Shown here in pieces: positions 59,716 through 64,000 of a DNA stretch of 64,000 nucleotides (the stretch's first letter is position 1; each line of letters opens with the position of its first letter). The notes beneath the pieces were generated by a model, which saw only the letters and a list, made by a program, of their open reading frames with translations, ran no database searches and was not told the DNA's origin. The stretch is from a virus. Position numbers and translations under genes: made by a program. The stretch is from the IMG/VR virus record IMGVR_UViG_3300013286_000010, positions 1-64,000 of that record. One strand, given 5' to 3'.

Positions 59716-60315
59716 ATGAAGATTGAACAGTTAATTAAAGCAGTAAATGAATCCGCAAGTAATGAGGATTTTAATGCAATGTCTCAAAAAGCTAATGCTA
59801 TCAAACAGCAACAGGGTGTTACAAAACCAACAGGTACGGTTCTTCCTTTTCCTAAAACTACCACAGCTACTCCTGGTCCTGCGGGAACTACAGGTCCAAG
59901 TGCTTTAGATAAATTTAAGCAGGGAGCTAGCGCAGTTGGTTCTGCTATTAAAACAGGTGCCCAAGCTGTAGCTAAAAACGCTCCAGCAGTTGGTCAAGGG
60001 GTTAGCAATGTTGCCCAAGGGTTAGGCACAGCAGGTACAGGTATTGTTAAAGGTGCTGGAGATATTGCCAGTCAAGCAGTTGGTGGCGCAACACAAGCAG
60101 TCGGTGCCGGTCTAGGTGGTATTGTTCATGGATACAAAGCTGCTCGTGGTGGACAACAATTTGGCGGAGGTGGTACTGCTGGAACTCCTAGTTCGGCAGG
60201 TGCTCCAAGTACACCTAGTTCTGCAGGTGCCGCAGCAGGCGGTAATGACGAGATGGATCAGTTAAGATCTACACTACAGACAATGGATCAAAGACTACGC
60301 AGGGCAGGTATTTAA
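59716..60315 (+). CDS. Gly/Ala-rich leader-bearing head-interior or scaffold-like protein
   Basis: 199 residues. N-terminal MKIEQLIKAVNE followed by S resembles the capsid-targeting leaders and (V)-x-E sites of the 0-7 kb cargo genes. The rest is Gly/Ala/Thr low complexity with amphipathic repeats (AVGSAIKTGAQAVAKNAPAV) and a short C-terminal coiled helix (QLRSTLQTMDQRLRRAG). Behind a perfect late promoter, so a late virion protein. Prohead core or packaged protein is likely; a tail role is possible from its position. Confidence 0.6.
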   Translation: MKIEQLIKAVNESASNEDFNAMSQKANAIKQQQGVTKPTGTVLPFPKTTTATPGPAGTTGPSALDKFKQGASAVGSAIKTGAQAVAKNAPAVGQGVSNVAQGLGTAGTGIVKGAGDIASQAVGGATQAVGAGLGGIVHGYKAARGGQQFGGGGTAGTPSSAGAPSTPSSAGAAAGGNDEMDQLRSTLQTMDQRLRRAGI

Positions 60316-60539
60316 AAGAAAGGAAGCTGACTTTCTTTTGTAGTTTCGAGATTTTCTTTAACAATCTCACTTATTATTTCTCTCTCACCTACATCTAGCA
60401 TATATGCTTGCTCAAAGTTTAATGAGCCACGCATGAACCACGCTAGTTTATAAAGTTCTTTCTTTAAGGCTTTTGACTCTTTATCTAATTTTTCGACTTC
60501 TCTATGGATTTCTTCCATAGACATAGTCAAAAGCCTCAT
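60312..60539 (-). CDS. Tail assembly chaperone, downstream (frameshift) partner
   Basis: 75 residues, helical: EEIHREVEKLDKESKALKKE, then LYKLAWFMRGSLNFEQAYML and a short tail. Its start overlaps the end of the preceding gene by 4 nt, and its frame is the -1 frame at a TTTTTTC slippery site just upstream. It may be made alone from its ATG and as the C-terminal part of a fusion. Adjacent to the tape-measure gene, as tail chaperones usually are. Its own family is not certain. Confidence 0.6.
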   Translation of the reverse strand: MRLLTMSMEEIHREVEKLDKESKALKKELYKLAWFMRGSLNFEQAYMLDVGEREIISEIVKENLETTKESQLPFF

Positions 60540-60548
60540 GCGAAAAAA
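60501..60548 (-). promoter_or_regulatory. Probable -1 ribosomal frameshift site
   Basis: On the minus-strand mRNA, T TTT TTC (plus 60542-60548) is in the correct codon phase, two codons before the TGA of the upstream gene (60536-60538). A -1 slip joins directly to the downstream frame. A 7-bp hairpin TCTATGG/CCATAGA (plus 60501-60521) starts about 20 nt downstream and could act as stimulator. Confidence 0.6.
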
Positions 60549-61405
60549 TCAGAATCGTTAAAGTTAATGGGAACTGTGTAAGTAGCAGGTGCACCTAGAG
60601 CCTGCTGTTCTTCGGTAGTGGCAAACTCGAGTGGCTTCAATTCGTTATTTTTCTTTAGCTCATTAAGATGATTCTGTACTGTTTCAAAAATACTCTTATC
60701 AGCATTAGAAACGAACTCTGAAATATAACGCTTTTCAGTTACTTCACCGTCTGCCGTAATGATCTTATATACACTTTCAGATAATAAATCAACTGTAACT
60801 TTGGTCAAGTTATTGAAGCTGTTATTGAACATTTCTAATTTCTTTTCATCGGAAATGCTTTCGTCGTTAACCATATTGAGAATTCTGGTTGTTTCAAAAC
60901 TCTTAATGTTGGTCTGCGTCATATGACGATAGGTCAACGGCTTAACACATATAATAAAATCTGGACTGATTGCAACTTGATCAATCCAATAGTTACTTTG
61001 TTGCTGATCTAACAACATTCTTAAATCAATTTCGTATTCAACATCTTCTGTTGTGTTGGGAATTTTATGCGTAAACGGCATCTTTGCACCGTAGGTTGCT
61101 AGACGGATAGCAATCAATATAGTATCTAAATCTAGTGTAGGAGTTAACCAAGCATCTTTAATATTGGGCATACAACTTTGAATAACATCCACAACTGCCT
61201 GACCGTTCATTAATGCATCGGGTGTTTTAAACAACAGCTCATCTCGAGCCGTCATGGAGAAAACAGGAAACTCACAGTTCTCGGGGATAACAATACTGCC
61301 TTTGGGCCAAAACTCTCCTCCGCTAGGCAGTTTGATATAGATCTTTGGCTGGCGCATATAATTGGCCAGTGGATTGATTCTTGGTTGGAACGTTGGGGTT
61401 TGCAT
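60536..61405 (-). CDS. T4-type baseplate-hub assembly / tail chaperone protein (gp26-like)
   Basis: 289 residues. PLANYMRQPKIYIKLPSGGE followed by FWPKG, MTARDELLFKTPDALMNGQA and IKDAWLTPTLDLDTILIAIR are the blocks typical of the T4 baseplate-assembly family (gp26-like). Such proteins help assemble the hub or tail and are not kept in the virion. The gene runs opposite to the tape-measure gene. Strong GGAG site and its own late element (61448-61455). A -1 frameshift near its end would add about 76 residues from the next gene. Confidence 0.7.
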   Translation of the reverse strand: MQTPTFQPRINPLANYMRQPKIYIKLPSGGEFWPKGSIVIPENCEFPVFSMTARDELLFKTPDALMNGQAVVDVIQSCMPNIKDAWLTPTLDLDTILIAIRLATYGAKMPFTHKIPNTTEDVEYEIDLRMLLDQQQSNYWIDQVAISPDFIICVKPLTYRHMTQTNIKSFETTRILNMVNDESISDEKKLEMFNNSFNNLTKVTVDLLSESVYKIITADGEVTEKRYISEFVSNADKSIFETVQNHLNELKKNNELKPLEFATTEEQQALGAPATYTVPINFNDSDFFA

Positions 61406-61416
61406 TTTTTATCTCC

Positions 61417-61455
61417 GATAAATAAACTATATATGGATATTCTCTTTTATTTATC
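61417..61455. promoter_or_regulatory. Face-to-face late promoters
   Basis: GATAAATA on the plus strand (61417-61424) points to the tape-measure gene; GATAAATA on the minus strand (61455-61448) points to the chaperone gene. Predicted starts are near 61430 (+) and 61442 (-), so the two transcripts would overlap by about 12 nt and the polymerases would meet head-on. Confidence 0.6.
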
Positions 61456-61482
61456 TATACACTTAATGATGGTTTTTAATCT

Positions 61483-63762
61483 ATGAACGGCGCAACCGAA
61501 GCAACACAAGCAGAACTATTAGCTACTGCCCAAGCCATGAATGTCAATCTAATTAAACTTCAAGGTTTGTTGGGTGGTGCAAGAGGCGCTGGCGGATCCG
61601 GGGGTGGTGTTGCAGGATTAGCGGCCGCAGCAGGGCCCGCTGGGTTAGCAATGAAAGCATTAAGTGGTGCTAGCAGTGTAGTATCTGGATTATTTTCAGC
61701 TATGGGCAATATCATAGGAAAAGTTATTGGCGGGTTGGCCAACACTGCAAGTAATCTTTTTAACTTTGCCAAAGCTGCTGCAAACGGCACAGCTAAATTA
61801 AGCGATTTTTATGATGCCTTTAAAGACTTACCATTCTTTGTAGGCGAAGTTGCAAGTATATTTGCTAGTATTGTTCGATACTCTGAAGGGTTATTAGCGT
61901 CATACAGAGACATGACCAAAGCAGGTGCAAGTTTCAGTGGCGACTTATTTGTTATGGCGCAAATGGCAACTAGGGGTTATTTGTCTCTACAAGAATTTAG
62001 CAAAATAGTTCGTGCAAATTCTGAAATATTCAGCACCCTAGGCGGCAATGTTGAATCGGGCATGGGTAAGTTTGTAGATGTGCAAAACAAGCTAATGGGT
62101 CCGGGTAGTGCATATTCTAAAAGTATTTTAGGATTAGGTTTTACTGCTGAAGAAACTGCCGATGTATTAGCATCTGTAATGAATTTACAAGGCAACTTGA
62201 ACAAGAAAGAACTTGCAAACAATGATAAAGTTGCTGCCAGTGTCAATAATGTTATTAACGAAATGGACCTGTATGCAAAACTAACAGGCAAGACTAGAGA
62301 AGATCAAGAAAAAGCATTAAAGAAAGCATCGTTTGATAATGCATGGAAAACATTTACACAAGGATTAAATCCAGATCAAGCTGCATCAGCAACATTGGCT
62401 GTAGACAGAGCACTGCAAGAAGGTGGAGAAGGTGCCTCTGATAATTTAAGACAAATGTTTATGACTGGTGGAGCAATTTCTACACCTATAACTGATGCAG
62501 CAAAAGCATTTTATGTGCAGACTCAAGGTGCAGGTGATGAGTATACTCGTGCATTGTTTGATTCTGTAATGAATATGAAAGCAGGTAGTAAAGAGCAGGC
62601 AGTTGCACAGGCAAAGGCAAGAACTCTCATTGCTGATCAATACAACGATTACATATCTAAATTTGGACCAATGGGTGGTTTGTTAAGTGTAATGGGCAAC
62701 AAATTTGTTAACAATGCAAACTTAATGGGCAACGCATTAAAGAACGGCGGACTTTCCGCTGATCAGAATGCAAAAAGAGTTGACGATGCATCGAAACAAC
62801 AGGCTAAACAAGCAACAGGGACTGCGGCAGCATTAGGAGAAGCTGGATTGAATATTAAAAACTTTGGTATCATGATAATGGGTTTAGTTAACACTATTAT
62901 TGGACCTATTGCTGGAGAATTAATTAACGTTGGACAAGAGATAACAACTGCACTATTGCCAGTGATGAAATCAGTTGCAGCGTGGTTCAAGACAGCAGTT
63001 ACTGATTTAAGAGGGGCGTTTGACACAGGCGGATTCTCTGGTCTAATGAAGAAGTTTGGTGAAAAAATTACTGAAGGAGCAGGAAATGTGTGGACATTTA
63101 TAAAACCAATTTGGTTAGAGCACATACAACCTGCATTGGAAAGTGCGTTTAAATCAATAATGGATTTCTTACAACCATATTTTAAATCTGCAATGGATCA
63201 AGTATCCGATATGCTTAATGCTTGGGTATATACCTTGCCAGGCGGTAACAAAGTGTTCAATGCAGAGGATCCTGAACAACGGGCTAAACGACGACAATAT
63301 GAACAGGCGCTTGCCGAAGATGATGCAAAAATTAAATCTTTAAAAGATCAAATAGAAGCTAATAGATCTGCTATGGGGGCCGACCGTCGATTAGATGTCA
63401 ATCCTGAATATAAAAGAACAATCTCTAGATTACAAGAGTTACTGGAAGGTGCAGAATTTAAAAGAAGAGCAGATGCAGAAATGGCTAGACCTGGAAAACG
63501 ACATTCCGGAACAATTGGAATGACTGGAAATTGGTGGGAGAAAGCTGATACAACGGTTAATATACAGCAAGGTGAATCAGTAGTTACACAGTCCCAAATG
63601 GATCAAATTGTTAATACAGCAAGTCAGAACGGTGTTGCACAGGCGCTACAACAGTTAAATAGCTTAACTGCACAATTGTTAAGGCAAGCAAAGGATACTG
63701 CCGAAAATACTAGATTGACTCACGAAGCAACTAGAAGATTAGATGGTAATTTATTTGCATAA
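61483..63762 (+). CDS. Tape-measure-like tail protein
   Basis: 759 residues. Long helices with Gly/Ala-rich hydrophobic segments: residues ~40-80 (GGVAGLAAAAGPAGLAMKAL, GLFSAMGNIIGKVIGGLANT) and ~460-500 (NFGIMIMGLVNTIIGPIAGE), as in tape-measure proteins that span the tube and enter the membrane. Charged coiled coils fill the C-terminal third. Position beside the chaperone pair supports this. T4 gp29 is 590 residues. A weak TGATGG precedes the ATG. Alternative: a packaged tail/ejection protein. Confidence 0.65.
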   Translation: MNGATEATQAELLATAQAMNVNLIKLQGLLGGARGAGGSGGGVAGLAAAAGPAGLAMKALSGASSVVSGLFSAMGNIIGKVIGGLANTASNLFNFAKAAANGTAKLSDFYDAFKDLPFFVGEVASIFASIVRYSEGLLASYRDMTKAGASFSGDLFVMAQMATRGYLSLQEFSKIVRANSEIFSTLGGNVESGMGKFVDVQNKLMGPGSAYSKSILGLGFTAEETADVLASVMNLQGNLNKKELANNDKVAASVNNVINEMDLYAKLTGKTREDQEKALKKASFDNAWKTFTQGLNPDQAASATLAVDRALQEGGEGASDNLRQMFMTGGAISTPITDAAKAFYVQTQGAGDEYTRALFDSVMNMKAGSKEQAVAQAKARTLIADQYNDYISKFGPMGGLLSVMGNKFVNNANLMGNALKNGGLSADQNAKRVDDASKQQAKQATGTAAALGEAGLNIKNFGIMIMGLVNTIIGPIAGELINVGQEITTALLPVMKSVAAWFKTAVTDLRGAFDTGGFSGLMKKFGEKITEGAGNVWTFIKPIWLEHIQPALESAFKSIMDFLQPYFKSAMDQVSDMLNAWVYTLPGGNKVFNAEDPEQRAKRRQYEQALAEDDAKIKSLKDQIEANRSAMGADRRLDVNPEYKRTISRLQELLEGAEFKRRADAEMARPGKRHSGTIGMTGNWWEKADTTVNIQQGESVVTQSQMDQIVNTASQNGVAQALQQLNSLTAQLLRQAKDTAENTRLTHEATRRLDGNLFA

Positions 63763-63777
63763 GATAAGAGATAATAT

Positions 63778-64000
63778 ATGGCAACTTGGAAAAAATACTT
63801 CACCCCCGTTAATACATCAGGTAAACTGAGCCCAGTTAGCGGCAGCATGGGAGGCGGTGGTAGCAATCCTAGCAGAACAAACTATTCTAGCTATTTGCCC
63901 GATGTATATGCTGGTCATCCAAACCGGTTAGAGCGTTACGGTCAATATGATACAATGGATACAGACAGTGAAGTTAACGCCGCCCTTGATATCCTAGCAG
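63778..64000 (+). CDS. 20: Portal vertex protein gp20, 5' end only
   Basis: The first 74 residues are visible before the window ends. After a Gly/Ser-rich start, RLERYGQYDTMDTDSEVNAA followed by LDILA is the conserved N-terminal block of T4-type portals (RYRQYDxMDxDPEV). The portal forms the dodecamer through which DNA is packed and starts head assembly. Starts 15 nt after the tape-measure stop with an AAGAGA site. In T4 the prohead protease gene 21 follows, outside this window. Confidence 0.85.
   Translation, partial: MATWKKYFTPVNTSGKLSPVSGSMGGGGSNPSRTNYSSYLPDVYAGHPNRLERYGQYDTMDTDSEVNAALDILA

Noticed and set aside
1-64000. CRISPR array, integrase, IS element or attachment site
   Set aside because: No regularly spaced repeats, transposase or integrase motifs were seen; the only mobile-type genes are the HNH and GIY-YIG endonucleases.

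Overview
The window is 64 kb of a T4-type myovirus (Caudoviricetes), most likely an uncultured aquatic phage. Evidence for this is family-B DNA polymerase gp43, sliding clamp gp45, RNase H, gp46/gp47 recombination nuclease, late sigma factor gp55, baseplate proteins gp6, gp25, gp53 and a gp5-type spike, a tape-measure-like protein, the start of portal gp20, and promoters of the T4 late type (NATAAATA). Coding density is near 97 percent, base composition is AT-rich, and most gene joints are 1-4 nt overlaps (ATGA or TAATG).

Layout. (1) 0-7.8 kb, plus strand: a cluster of accessory and probable capsid-internal proteins. These are two nucleotidyltransferase-fold proteins (one fused to an NMNAT-like adenylyltransferase), Dps, a modular multi-domain protein, a zinc deaminase fused to a basic module, a small basic protein, and an Fe/Mn superoxide dismutase. 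Several open with a short M(K/R)I..L-type leader ending in a (L/I/V)-x-E site, like the capsid-targeting sequences that T4 protease gp21 removes. The same site type recurs between domains. (2) 7.8-27 kb, plus strand: an HNH endonuclease under an RBS hairpin, a DsbA-like protein, gp43, gp45, a 7-deazaguanine DNA-modification set (DpdA-like transglycosylase, QueD-like, QueE), a glycosyltransferase, cupin, MazG, RNase H, a MoxR ATPase with a VWA/HExxH partner, and thymidylate synthase. One radical SAM gene lies on the minus strand. (3) 27-54.1 kb, minus strand: one long late block running gp48/54-like, gp53, hub, gp5-type spike with a lambda-R-like lytic domain, gp25, gp6, a giant 4297-residue protein carrying a predicted seven-bladed beta-propeller, and small fibre and structural genes ending in three tandem fibre paralogues. 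(4) 54.2-59.2 kb, plus strand: gp55, gp47, gp46 and small genes, including a GIY-YIG nuclease. (5) 59.2-59.7 kb: the only long gap, rich in inverted repeats and probably a structured RNA. (6) 59.7-64 kb: a leader-bearing Gly/Ala-rich protein, a minus-strand pair of tail-assembly-chaperone-like genes joined by a probable -1 frameshift, a tape-measure-like gene, and portal gp20 cut by the window edge.

Two promoter classes are visible. Near-perfect sigma70 boxes (TTGACA, 16-17 nt, TATACT/TATAAT/TAAACT) precede replication, modification and gp55/gp47 genes. NATAAATA elements precede structural and cargo genes, consistent with gp55 plus gp45-driven late transcription.

The most notable observations are: the leader- and linker-tagged capsid cargo module, which may deliver Dps, SOD, a deaminase and an NMNAT with the genome; the predicted -1 frameshift in the tail chaperones; the face-to-face late promoters at 61.42-61.46 kb; the HNH gene whose late promoter should start transcription inside its own RBS-masking hairpin; QueE with a 38-residue insert inside its cluster motif; and the roughly 470-nt RNA candidate. 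Family assignments come from reading motifs, and no database search was run.
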